DNA from: Rosa chinensis
Taxonomy: Eukaryota > Streptophyta > Magnoliopsida > Rosales > Rosaceae
Direction of reading: 5' to 3'
Assembly (NCBI RefSeq): GCF_002994745.2
Contig: NC_037093.1
Span: 43,566,384 to 43,630,383 of the forward strand
Length of the DNA stretch: 64,000 nt
Position numbers and translations under genes: made by a program. Numbering within the stretch: the first letter of the stretch is position 1; each line of letters starts with the position of its first letter. Below, piece by piece: positions 11,992 through 22,344 of this stretch. Under the pieces are notes generated by a model that made no database searches, had not been told where the DNA came from, and saw only the letters and a program-made list of their open reading frames with translations.

Positions 11992-12677
11992 TTCGCTAGG
12001 GCCGCTTCAAAATAGGGCCAAATAGGGCCAAAAAGGGCCTTATTTTGTATAACCAAAAAAAAAAAATACATTGTATTTTTTCCTCAAAATATGGCTAAAT
12101 GATTATATAGGTAATACAAGACTCATTGTTTTTTGTTGATCATATTTAATACATATATAACACACACACAAACACACACACACACACACACATAAATAGA
12201 AATTAACTTATAACATTTATTAATTTAGTTAAGGTGGTTATTCAATTAACTATCTCTCTAAATCTATCAATATTAATTGTTGTGTAACAATTAAGGAAAA
12301 TAATAGTTAAAGAAAACAAAGCCTATGTAATAGAAAATAATAAAAATAATATATAAATTTTAGGGTAGGGCCGGGTAGGGCTTTTAGGGCTGAGCCGGGC
12401 TTGGCCCTTACGGGCTCAATTGAGCCGGGCCGTAGGGTAGGCTCAGGCTTCATTTGCATGACCCTTACCCTACCCTATTTGAGAAAGGGTAGGGCCGGGT
12501 GGGTTTAGGGCGGGCTTAGGGTCGAAGGACTAAATGATGAGGCCTAGCGTGGCTTCTTCAAAGAGCGAAAAATTTAGTGACGAATTCGAAATTTTGTCAC
12601 AAAACCCTTATGGGTGACATATTTTTGGTTTGTCACTAATACTTTCGTGACTAGTTGGGTAATTTCTTGTAGTGTAT

Positions 12678-13500
12678 CATTTTGCATGTTACGAAAGCTG
12701 GTATTTTAACCTAACTTTAAATGGAAGTGTTGAGTATGAGCTGATATTTTAACCAAACTTCTCTATTAACATTTTTCAAAAGAAATGCATAGTCTAACAA
12801 AAGATATTCTTTACATACAAATTAAAAAAAGTGGTTAAAGATATCTCATCAAAATATCATACAATTCAAGTTGGAACTATTCATCCTCTGATGTATCACT
12901 TATTGGTTCATATGGTGTTGAAGACCCTTCATTTGTTTTTGGATACAAACGATCTAATATAAGGAGCAGCATATGAAACTTAGCAGTGAAGCTTTCAAAA
13001 ATCTTTATAAAAATTTACTGCTCTGTGATAAACATATAAAGTTCTAAATTTAAATTTAAGAATTACTCAAGACACTCACCTATATAATACCATATTTATT
13101 GACTTTTTCTAGTTCTATTTTAAAAAATTATTTTAAATCAAGGTTTATGTTCTGGCCTCAGGTTATTGCACTTTTGACAAACTTAAGCCATATATAAAGA
13201 CGGATAAAAAGTTTGTATAATCCTACTAAGCTAAAACCATGGATTCAAAAACAAATAAATTTTAAAATCATAATTATCTTTCACTTCTATTTGTAAGAAT
13301 TTAATTGAGCTAATATTTTGTGTTTAAAAAAAAAAAAAAAAAACTGAGGAACAAAAGCATCAAAGATGAAAGAAAATAGGGGCTAATCTGGAAAATCACT
13401 GTTGTACTATTCATTAAACAGTAAAAATCCCATTCTACTTTTGTATATGTATAAAAAATATGGACCCTCTTCCTTTTTATTTTGACACCAAACACCCAAT
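12678..13500. other. No clear gene; one C-terminal-exon-like stretch
   Basis: The only coding-like signal is on the minus strand at 12877-12985: an open stretch LLLILDRLYPKTNEGSSTPY followed by EPISDTSEDE and a TAG stop. It resembles an acidic C-terminal tail, but no upstream exon was found and the family is not recognised. The rest is AT-rich with an A18-type homopolymer near 13325. Confidence 0.25.
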
Positions 13501-14301
13501 TAGGGCTGCACATAGATTGGGTTGGATCGGTTTTGACTCTAAACCGTTTCTATACTAAAGTGAGCGGTTTAAGCATTTTGGACAACCGTTCATTTAAAAA
13601 AAAAAAAAAACTTTTAACCCGATCCAATCCAATCCAATTAAATATGGTTTGGTTCGGTCGGTTAGACGGTTTTAACCTATATTATATTAACATCCTATTT
13701 ATGAAAAAAAATTCTAGTAAAATTCAATCTAAATAATAAAAATTATATTAAATAAGCATAATCTAAATTTAAAATACAATAATCAAATCCAAAACCAATA
13801 TTCAAAAATCAAAATCTAGAATAGATTCAAAGTGATTAAGGCTTAGCTATAAATACTAGCTTAATAATTTAATGTGGTAGTATTAAAGGTTGGAGAATGA
13901 GAGATTGAGATATGTGATCCTCTCATTAATCGTAGCGATTATATATTAGACATCTAGGCCTTTGGGCATTGGATTCGATATGATAGTATATCATTTGAGA
14001 ATAAAGTTATAATTGGATACTTAGAACTTACTTAGAATAACTGGATAAATGAATATATATAGATATATATATATATATATATATAAATTTAAAACTTTTT
14101 CTGATTACATTTCAAACATAATGGTCGGTTCGGGTTCCGCGGTTTAAGCAAAAGAAAAACCAAACCAACCCAATTCATAAATGGTTTGGTTCGGTATTGA
14201 ACCAGCTTTCAATTTTTAAAGTTAAAAACCTTAACCAAACCATATTTACCAATCGGTTTTGATCGATTTGGCCGGTTTGTACTGTGTTTTGCACACCCCT
14301 A
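13501..14301. mobile_element. hAT-type MITE, 801 bp
   Basis: It begins TAGGGCTGCACA and ends TTTTGCACACCCCTA, imperfect terminal inverted repeats. The 8-bp target duplication CACCCAAT is perfect (13493-13500 and 14302-14309). Subterminal GGTTCGG/ACCGAACC words occur in both halves, as in other plant hAT elements. It has no coding capacity, and an (AT)n tract lies near 14055-14085. Confidence 0.88.
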
Positions 14302-14879
14302 CACCCAATTTTTCCCATATTTTTTTTTCTACACCTCCTCCTCCTCCTCCTCTTCCAACCTTACCAATAACTTGACAATGATATCTTTTTGAATAAGATT
14401 TGTGTCAGAAAGATTAGTATGGAGTATGTTAGGGGTTTAATATATCTTGTCAAACATTCAACTTCTCACCTCTCTCACCACCACGACGATGGCTACCACC
14501 TTCACTGCTTCTCTCTCTCCTTTTCTGTCATGGCTGCTAGGAATTTAGATCCTAATTTTTTCATCAGCATTTTGTAGAGGGGTAAAATTGAACTTAAAAA
14601 TATTCAAAGAAATTGAGAGGTCCATATAATAGATTTGTAGGTATGATTAGAATCACCATTCTTTGATTACATGCCGTACAGTTTTATTTCACAGAAGGTG
14701 AAAGGAATTAAACCAGGCTTCAGCATTGCTAGCAGTGTCTACTGCTATGCACTTTGTACATCCTGCTACAAAATTATAAGTGGTAGTAATGCAGTGATTA
14801 ATGAAAAGATTAATTATATATCTCAAAATTGCTGAGATTACTTTTTTAAGGAAATGGGCAGGAACTCACTCTAAGAACA
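14302..14879. other. No gene seen
   Basis: A short (CTC)n-like stretch occurs near 14335-14352. An ATG at 14489 opens only 19 codons (MATTFTASLSPFLSWLLGI) before TAG. It reads like the start of a transit peptide but has no support. Nothing else is recognisable. Confidence 0.3.
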
Positions 14880-15195
14880 TAGAAAATCCATTGGGCCGTA
14901 AGTAGAGCACCATACGTGGATGTTGCATCCTTGATCATTCAAAGTAAACCAGCCGTTAATAGATGTTCATTAGTATAATTGCTAGGAACTCGGTTTTAAA
15001 TTTACCATTCATGTATCAACACTCCATTGCAGTATCAATAAGTGCAGATTTCTGAAGCCCAAAGACTTGACTTTCACCAATTTACGAGCAGTTCATAGTC
15101 CATTGCAATATAATCCATTGAGTGTATAACCTTCCCATGAAAATGCTTTTGGGGCCTTGTGGGGTGGGAATTCGGGAATGTTTGGAACACACTGA
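14880..15195 (-). pseudogene. Degenerate flavin monooxygenase (FMO) relic
   Basis: The minus strand at about 15040-15190 matches exon 2 of the FMO gene at 35884-36121. It shows V-P-N-I-P-E-F, then KAF, then G-K-V-I-H-S-M-like wording around the FMO fingerprint F-x-G-x3-H, with several frame changes. A second fragment at about 14890-14915 reads YGPMDF, like the extreme C terminus of the same gene. The two pieces are therefore far apart in the protein but adjacent here, so the middle has been lost. The relic abuts the MITE at 15196. It is a dead paralogue and suggests FMO genes were once tandem in this region. Confidence 0.6.
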
Positions 15196-15658
15196 GGCCC
15201 CGTTTGTTAGCCAGGAAATCAAATATGGAATATGAAATAGTTTCTCATTCCATTAAATCGCCATGTTTGGTTAAATCATAAGTCTGGAAGGGAAAGTAAA
15301 ATAAATGAGTTGACCGGAGTTCAATTTCATAAAAGAGGCGGAATGAAATACCATGAAGTGTGATATTTCAATTTCTTCACTCAATGGAATTGAAAATTTA
15401 CTTGTTTAACCTATCATAAAATCTGGTCAATTCTCTTATCTCTACTTATTCATTTTTAATATTCCATATTTAATTTGATTGGGCATTATTGGAAAATCAT
15501 TAACAAACTAATTCTCTCAAACCATTTTCTAATCTCAAGTCTTGAATCCTTCCAAACACCACAAATGAAAATGCTAAATCAATTCCATTCCATCCTTGAA
15601 AGCAAAATTAGTACAATTCCTTTTCCCACTGTAACATTCCGGTCAACCAAACGGGGCC
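15196..15658. mobile_element. MITE with GGCCCCGTTTG termini, 463 bp
   Basis: The ends are GGCCCCGTTTGTTAGCC and its inverse GGTCAACCAAACGGGGCC. A 3-bp duplication TGA flanks it exactly (15193-15195 and 15659-15661). A 3-bp duplication with GGCCCCGTTT-like ends suggests a PIF/Harbinger-related MITE. The family is inferred. It is inserted at the edge of the FMO relic. Confidence 0.8.
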
Positions 15659-15783
15659 TGATTATGTGTGATCAAATATTGACAGTCGGGCAACATACTA
15701 TAGTTAAACTGTAGATTATACCTTAGTTGAAAGATGATCATCTTCTACTATAAATTTCTTGAAAATACCAAATGGAACGATAT

Positions 15784-16576
15784 TGTGTTATAACCTAACG
15801 AACAACTTAACTACAAAAGTACTATATCAATAGGGACACAGAATTTGCTAACGCAGTGTAAACCTCTCCACTGAGGAAACTTCACTGCGTGGCTTTTAAC
15901 GTAGCCAACACGAAAGATCAATCCAATATGAATCAAATGAGTTTACAGTACACAAGTTGTGTTGTTCATAACATACACAATCACTTAGCAACAAATGCTA
16001 ACTTGATTTACAACTGATCTAACATTTACTTGATTTTCAATCTATCAACTCTAATCAAATCACTGATCTTTCTTGTTCTCGATGTCTCACTGATCTTTGA
16101 GAATAATCTATGAAAGTACTGGACAACACAAGGCAAAGCATGAAACAAATAAAGAGAGTTTTCAGAAAAATGGTTTTTGACCGAGAACCAAGGTTCAAGA
16201 ATGAACAAAAACTTTTTTATGCTACAGAAAAAAACCCTAAACATGTATTAGTTTCGAAGCCTTTTATATAAGAGGAAAACTCCCCCTCAAACAGATCTTT
16301 TCTTTTAAACACCAAATAAGATAGATATAGAAGGATATCAAAACTTATTTGTTCTTGCATGCAGAAAGTCTTTAATGCAAAAATGCACCAAATCAATTTA
16401 ATAGACATGTAAATCAATTTAAAATATGTAACAAGATTTGGAATGAATATATTAAACTCAAGATCAGTGGAACAACTCTTCTTGAACGTATCTTCCTCTT
16501 TGTTCCCTTGAAGCTCCGGTTTCCTTGTGACAATGGGAAATCATGTATTGAATGGTAATTACCCAATATACTTACA
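15784..16576 (-). repeat. 3' LTR of copia-1 (lower end approximate)
   Basis: On the minus strand the LTR starts TGTAAGTATATTGGG directly after a polypurine tract (AAAGGGGGAGTT, 16577-16589). The other end is taken at a TG/CA candidate near 15784. This cannot be confirmed because the 5' LTR is missing from the window. Several purine tracts occur upstream (near 16885 and 17550), as in SIRE-type copia elements. Confidence 0.55.
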
Positions 16577-16589
16577 AACTCCCCCTTTG

Positions 16590-18594
16590 GGCATTCCCAT
16601 TCAACACATGATTTTTCATCTTTTTGTCCTGCATGTTAGTTTTCACAGATAAACAATAATCACTAACAAAGAGGGCTACTTGGATTAAGGAATCAGTTTC
16701 CATCCTTTTCCAGATCCAAGTAACTAATACAATTATCACATAATAATAATAATCATCCAAAAATAAGCATCCCAAATAGTTTGTGCTTATGCACTTACAA
16801 ATTCAAAACCAAAAATAAATATTGTTCATGAAGAATTTAAAGACAGAAACGGGAAAAGACGAAGATGAAAAGATGGAAATTAATTCTCCCCCTTTGAATG
16901 GGAAGGAACATCAAACTCCTCCAGCATTTTGGTCACGGTGTCCTGAAAGTCCTCGGTGTCCATTGAACCTTTGCTGTCTGCTTGATCATCGTCCTCTGGT
17001 ACTGGCATGGACGGACCAGGAGCGTCAAACCCGGGAGGGTGGTGCTGCATGTTTCGGATTTCCTTGAGAACTTCCCTGAGAGTATGGTTGGTGCGAACGA
17101 GGAGAGAGTGCATGTCATCCATGTCGGTGGTGAGACTTGCAACCCGCCAATCAGTGACTAGAATGAGATCGCGAAGACTCTCAAGAGAAACAACAGAAGA
17201 TGCACTAGAAGGAGATGTACGAAGAGAAGGACTTCTGCTTCGTTCTCGTTGCATGCCGGGATGAAGAACTCCGGCTCGGGCTGCGGCCTGGCACCCCTCC
17301 TCTGGAGGAGGAAGGCGCCGATGGCCTCGGCGGCGAGGAGTGATCTTTGTGCGAACCATGGTGAGAGGAAAGGAAGGGAGAGAAACTGCACACTAAGACA
17401 ATGCAGAGTGAAATCCGAAAGAGATAGAGATATATAGATCGATCGAACCAGTAGGTTAGGGAAAATCAAGAGACCCATCGGTCAGAGATAGCGTCCAAAA
17501 GGAAGAAAATTTATTGCAGGTTATAATTCTGAGAATCACGCATGCAAGTAAAATCTCCCCCTCACGTTATGCTTAACCAGTAAGGAAAGGGAATTCAAAC
17601 AGATGGCAATCCAGAATAGATATCAAGAGAACCATGGATTCTCATAATCTTCAATTATAGCACACAATATATTTTGCTACAGAGTATCCAAGCAATTAAT
17701 GCATTTGTCATAATGAGAAGAGAAAAATATAGCATAGTTGAAGCACAGAGAGCACAAATCATGTAGTGAACAGAACATAGGTCAGAACAGCAGGCATAAT
17801 GTATTCTATCAACAAATGAATGAGTACTCATAGTCAGACCTTAGGAAGAAAACTTGTGATTAAAGTGAGTGTAACCAGTATATGGGGCTTAGAAACAAGT
17901 TTAGTGAAGGAGAGAATTAGTGAAGTAAGAGAACTAAACATGTGAACTGAGCTCAATAAATCTCCTTAGAAGGAGTGGAAAACATTGTTCCCAAGCACGT
18001 AATGGATTGGAGTCATAGACCATTTTTATTTTGTGACACTTAGAACTCAGGTAACAAGACTCTTCTCAGCAACTCCCAGAACAGATGTTCTTAGGGTACT
18101 AAACATAACAAGGATGCTCCAAGGAGAGAGTCTCGAGTAGTTGTCTGCTTTATTTTATTTTTCGTGCACAGATCACTCACCAACTCGTTTCTTGCAAGCC
18201 TTAGAAAGTTCACCACAACTAAGGCCTGATTACTAGGAGGGATGGGATAGAATTATCCATTCTCGTTTCTTACAAATCCTAGAAAGTTCACCACAACTAG
18301 GACCTGATTACTTTGAGAAGATGGAATGAATCATTTGAGCAGTTTTTTAATTAGTTCTCCTATTTCACTGAGTCTCTTAGACAATAAACAAGGAGCATGC
18401 CACCACATAGGCTATAAGTGAAGGTGCAACGGAGAATTAACTGGCTAAGATACGAACCATGAGTACACAATATTTGTCCAGAATAAGACATGACAATAGT
18501 GTCCAGAGAAAATGTACAAGTCACTAATGACAGTGGTCAAAGCACACTAAGATCATAATGTTCTCTCTCAACAGTGGACACACATTAGAGTGTC
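16590..18594 (-). other. Long 3' non-coding region of copia-1
   Basis: Two kilobases separate the pol stop from the polypurine tract, unusually long for copia. Apart from the ORF at 16880-17359 it has no reading frame. It holds two near-identical stretches (about 18190-18235 and 18265-18315) around TTAGAAAGTTCACCACAACTAAG-type wording, a local duplication. Purine-rich AGGGGGAGA motifs on the sense strand recur near 16885 and 17550. Confidence 0.6.
16880..17359 (-). CDS. Accessory ORF of copia-1 between pol and 3' LTR (159 aa), unknown function
   Basis: An uninterrupted 159-codon ORF with ATG start lies on the copia-1 sense strand, about 1.2 kb after the end of pol and 0.3 kb before the 3' LTR. 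The N terminus is strongly basic (MVRTKITPRRRGHRR) and is followed by a Ser/Arg-rich stretch. The middle (about residues 55-105) has heptad-like spacing of L, V, I and M and may be a coiled coil. The C terminus is acidic (EDDDQADSKG, MLEEFD). No signal peptide or membrane segment is visible, so it does not look like an envelope protein. SIRE-type copia elements can carry an extra ORF at this position, and this may be a degenerate or unrelated case. No family is recognised. It could also be chance, because the region is GC-rich. Confidence 0.5.
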   Translation of the reverse strand: MVRTKITPRRRGHRRLPPPEEGCQAAARAGVLHPGMQRERSRSPSLRTSPSSASSVVSLESLRDLILVTDWRVASLTTDMDDMHSLLVRTNHTLREVLKEIRNMQHHPPGFDAPGPSMPVPEDDDQADSKGSMDTEDFQDTVTKMLEEFDVPSHSKGEN

Positions 18595-21500
18595 TCAATA
18601 CTTAGAGCATATCCCCAAAGCATTTCTTAACATTTCAAACCTAGCAGTGTCAAGAGGGTTAGTGAATAAATCAGCAAGTTGACTCTCAGTGGGCACAAAG
18701 CTTAACTCAAGTATATTTTGTTCAACCAAATCTCGAATAAAGTGATAGCGCAGATCAATGTGTTTTGTTCGAGAGTGTTGAACAGGATTTTTGGTGATAT
18801 TGATAGCACTGGTATTATCACAAAAAAATAGACAACTTACCTTGAGTGATGCCGTAATCATGAAGCATTTGCTTCATCCAAAGCATTTGTGTGCAGCAAC
18901 TTCCAGCTGCGACATATTCAGCTTCAGCAGTAGACAAAGAAATGCAGTTTTGTTTTTTGTTGTGCCAAGCAACAAGATTATTCCCAATGAAGAAACAACC
19001 TCCTGAAGTGCTTTTTCTATCTTTCAGGTTTCCACCCCAATCAGCATCAGAATAGCCTGCAATTTCTACGTTAGTGTCAAAGGTATAGAAAATGCCGCAG
19101 TTAATTGTACCTGAGATGTATCGGATGATCCTTTTGACAGCTTCTAAATGTGATTCTTTGGGATTTGCTTGAAATCGAGCACACACTCCCACACTGTATG
19201 AAATATCAGGTCGACTGGCAGTTAGATACAGTAAGCTGCCAATCATGCTTCTATAGAGAGTGGAGTCGATTGATTTTCCATTCAGATCCTCGCTCAGTTT
19301 TGTAGTGGTGCTCATGGGATTTGTAACCACTTTCTTGGATTCAACTCCAAACTTCTTGACGAGATTCTCAGCATATTTGGTTTGAGTGAGAAAAATACCT
19401 GCATCAAGTTGCTTCACTTGCAGTCCAAGGAAAAAGGTTAGCTCACCACACATGCTCATTTCAAATTCACTCTCCATGACCGATTGAAATTCACTGACAA
19501 GATACTTAGACGTAGAGCCAAAGATAATGTCATCAACATACACCTGAGCTATGATAAGATCATTTTTCACATGTTTTATAAAGAATGTTTTATCAATTGA
19601 TCCTCTCGTGTACCCTTTTTCCACCAGATGGGTGGAGAGTCTTTCATACCAAGCTCGTGGAGCTTGATTTAAACCATAAAGGGCTTTCTTGAGTCTATAA
19701 ACATGATTTAGATTATATGGATCTTTGAAACCTTGAGGTTGTTCCACATAGACTTCTTCCTGCAACACACCATTCAGAAAGGCAGTTTTGACATCCATTT
19801 GAAACAGTTTGATTCTTAGGTGACAAGCAACAGACAAAAGCAATCTCACTGATTCTAATCTTCCAACAGGGGCAAAAGTTTCATCAAAGTCGAGACCTTC
19901 AATCTGTGAATAACCTTGTGCTACTAGTCTAGCTTTGTTTCTGATTACATTGCCTTTCTCATCACTTTTATTTTTGAATATCCACTTAGTGCCTATTACA
20001 TTACAGTCTCTAGGTCTTGGTACCAAGTACCACACATCATTCCTAGTGAATTGATTTAATTCTTCCTGCATGGCACTAATCCAATCATCATCTAGTAGGG
20101 CTTCCTTGATATTCTTTGGTTCAATTAGGGAAACAAACCCACACAGAGATATGACATTCATAGCTATTTGATTTTCTATAATGAAACAAAGTAAAGCATT
20201 ACCTCGACTTACCTCATCTACACTTACTTGTGGAGCAGTTTGGCTTCTGGTTTTGAGACCATCTGAGATTTGTCTAAGAATGTCTTGACGTGAATGATCC
20301 TTTTGGACTTGCTTGAACCCTCTTTTTGCTTGAGGAACTGGCTCGAAGATGTTGTCAGCATTCTCTCTCTGTTCATCAGTAGTTGATGTGTCTTCTGGTT
20401 CTGGTCTGCGAGTGGGTGATGTTTCTGCAAAGGTTTCCTCCTGTCTAATGTAGGAATCATCAATAGACACATTAATAGATTCCATGACAATCCTGGTTCT
20501 TTTGTTATAGACTCTATATGCCCGACTATTTGTAGAATATCCGAGGAAGATACCATCATCGCTTCGAGCATCAAATTTTCCGAGTTGTTCTCGATCTCTT
20601 AATATGTAGCAGGGGCTTCCAAACACACGAAGGTGGTGTATGTTTGGTTTCTTACCTTTCCACAACTCATAAGCTGTTTGGTCAGTTCCAGGTCTCAAGA
20701 AAACTCTATTGATGGTGTAACATGCAGTACTAATAGCCTCAGCCCAAAAGTTCGAGCTTAGACCAGCAGAATGCAGCATTACCCTTGCCATGTCTAACAG
20801 CACTCTATTTTTTCGCTCAACTATTCCATTTTGTTGTGGAGTGATCGGGGCTGAAAACTCATGGGAAACACCTGACTCATGAAAGTAGTTAGCAAAAGCA
20901 ATATTTTTAAACTCAGTTCCATTATCTGACCTTACTCTTACTAAACTCATGTTCGTGGACTGTTTTTTAATTTTTATTCTTTGGTTTAATCCCTTGAATG
21001 ATTCAAAGGTTTCAGCTTTGTCTCTTAGGAAATTAACCCAAGTGTACCTGGAGAAGTCATCAACGATCATAAGTATGTATTTCTTACCTCCAATGCTTTC
21101 TGTTTGAGCTGGTCCCATAAGATCCATATGCAACAGTTCCAAAACTCTTGTGGTAGTGGCAGCGTTTATTGTTTTATGAGGAGATCTGGCTTGCTTACCA
21201 ATTTTGCATTCTCCACATATCTTGTCGGTCCTACCTCTTAGTGCTGGTAGACCTCTGACACACTGCTTAGTGGATAATTTGAGTAGATCCTGATAGTTTA
21301 CATGCCCCAGTCTTCTGTGCCATATTTCAAAGGTTTCTTCGACAGATCTCACAGTCAAGCAATCCTGTATATTTAGAGATTCATTAGATTGAATGTGATA
21401 ACAGTTATCTGAAGATCTCTTACCTCTCATAATATTTTCTCCCTTGTTATCAAGAATCACACATCTTTGCTTATTGAACCACACATCCTCATAATCATCA

Positions 21501-22138
21501 GCCAAGTGACTGACACTTATTAGATTGGCAGTTAAACCCTCTACATACAAGACATTTTTTAGATTAGGAATTCCTGGAGTATTGACTGTTCCTCGAGCAA
21601 GTATTTTTGCCTTTCTCCCATCACCAAAGGTAACTGAACCCGTAGTGCTTTCATCTTCGAATGAGATAAACCAAGCTTTATCTCCAGTCATGTGTCTGGA
21701 GCAACCACTGTCCACATACCAAAAATCTTTTCGCTTGTCTGCCAAGGCCGTGAGTGCTACTAGGCAAGTTGCTTCAATGTATGCTGAGGAATTATCTGTA
21801 CTTACACTTGTCATGAGACAGACATCATTAATAGAGTCAGTAGAATCAGAGTGATTAGAATGATGTTTATTTAAGTCCTTTCTAATCCAGACAGGTTTAC
21901 TTCTATTTTGCATGTTTGCATTAGTAATCAAACTAGCCAATTTGTTGATAAGCTCTTTCTGCTCTTTAAGCTCACAATGTAAAGATTTTACAGATAGCTT
22001 TTCCTCATCAGATGGAATTGACTTAAGTCTCTCATTGCATCTTGGTCTAATGTGTCCTAACTTGCCACAGTAATGACATGTAGGAATAAAAGACTTAAAA
22101 GTCGCATACCTGTTATGACTAGTAGGAGGGAAATCTGC
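18595..22138 (-). pseudogene. Copia-1 gag-pol polyprotein (Ty1/copia), 5'-truncated, one frameshift
   Basis: About 1,106 codons of copia sequence are open without a stop. In order: a CCHC zinc knuckle (CHYCGKLGHIRPRC, residues 27-40), aspartic protease (WYVDSGCSRHMTG, 146-158), integrase HHCC finger (H280, H285, C314, C317), and integrase catalytic D345, D411 and E447 (RSDNGTEF, GIVERKN). Reverse transcriptase follows (TKWIFKNK, MDVKTAFLNG, YVDD at 873-876), then RNase H (YSDADWGG, STAEAEYVA). This order, integrase before RT, is the Ty1/copia hallmark. Near 18830 a run of A bases causes a frameshift. The last RNase H part (FFCDNTSAINI to FEMLRNAL) continues in another frame to the stop at 18595. 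The N-terminal part of gag is missing, cut by the MITE at 22139. The near-intact frame suggests a fairly young insertion. Confidence 0.93.
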
Positions 22139-22344
22139 CACTAAATTTTTTAACACTCAGACGACGGAAAGTACTTAATTCTGTTGTCCAATGTAGTTTT
22201 GATAAAAAATTTATCACTTTGTTGACATTCACACAACAGAATATCCCTAATACCGTTGTGCAATCGAGCTTACTTAAACACACAACAGATGATTTCTGTT
22301 CTGTTGTGTGATTAGTGTTGTGTGGTTAACTTTTTGTAGTAGTG
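22139..22344. mobile_element. Short CACTA-like MITE at the junction of two copia elements
   Basis: The right end is TTTTTGTAGTAGTG, i.e. CACTACTACAAAAAGTTAAC inverted. The left end begins CACTAAATTTTTTAACAC. ACAACAGAA/TTCTGTTGT words recur inside. It is about 206 bp with no coding sequence. The flanking triplets differ (TGC at 22136-22138, TCA at 22345-22347), so the usual 3-bp duplication is missing. The start codon and first six codons of the open frame running into copia-1 come from this MITE. Confidence 0.6.

Larger units (their letters stand above)
7441..12546. mobile_element. Non-autonomous hAT element, split by CACTA-2
   Basis: The ends are TAGGGGTCATCATGGGCC and, inverted, TAGGCCTCATCATTTAGT. 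The 8-bp target duplication GCGTGGCT (7433-7440 and 12547-12554) is perfect, the hallmark of hAT insertion. The subterminal parts are dense in GGGCCGGGTAGGG-type GC words in both orientations (7450-7560 and 12360-12525). With CACTA-2 and its 3-bp duplication removed, the element is about 714 bp and has no coding capacity. A (CA)n tract (about 12160-12191) lies in its right half. It sits inside CACTA-1, so it is younger than that element and older than CACTA-2. Confidence 0.88.
3794..12674. mobile_element. CACTA-1: non-autonomous CACTA (En/Spm) element carrying host gene fragments
   Basis: It begins CACTACTAGAATTTACCC and ends GGGTAATTTCTTGTAGTG, imperfect terminal inverted repeats of CACTA type. 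The 3-bp target duplication TAT (3791-3793 and 12675-12677) is exact. Subterminal regions are full of GTCACC/GGTGAC words in both orientations (3820-4110, 7370-7432, 12575-12650), as expected for binding sites of a CACTA DNA-binding protein. With the nested hAT (7441-12546 plus its 8-bp duplication) removed, the element is about 3.8 kb. No transposase is present. The interior carries an aminotransferase exon (5586-5648), a kinase exon (6360-6503) and a gene-leader-like region (6950-7330), all reading on the minus strand. The rest, including 4300-5580, holds no gene I can identify. Confidence 0.9.

Noticed and set aside
16880..17359. Histone H3-like start (MVRTK) in the copia accessory ORF
   Set aside because: Similarity is limited to about five residues. 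The rest is unrelated.
20224..20574. 116-codon ORF within copia-1
   Set aside because: It lies in another frame of the copia pol gene.
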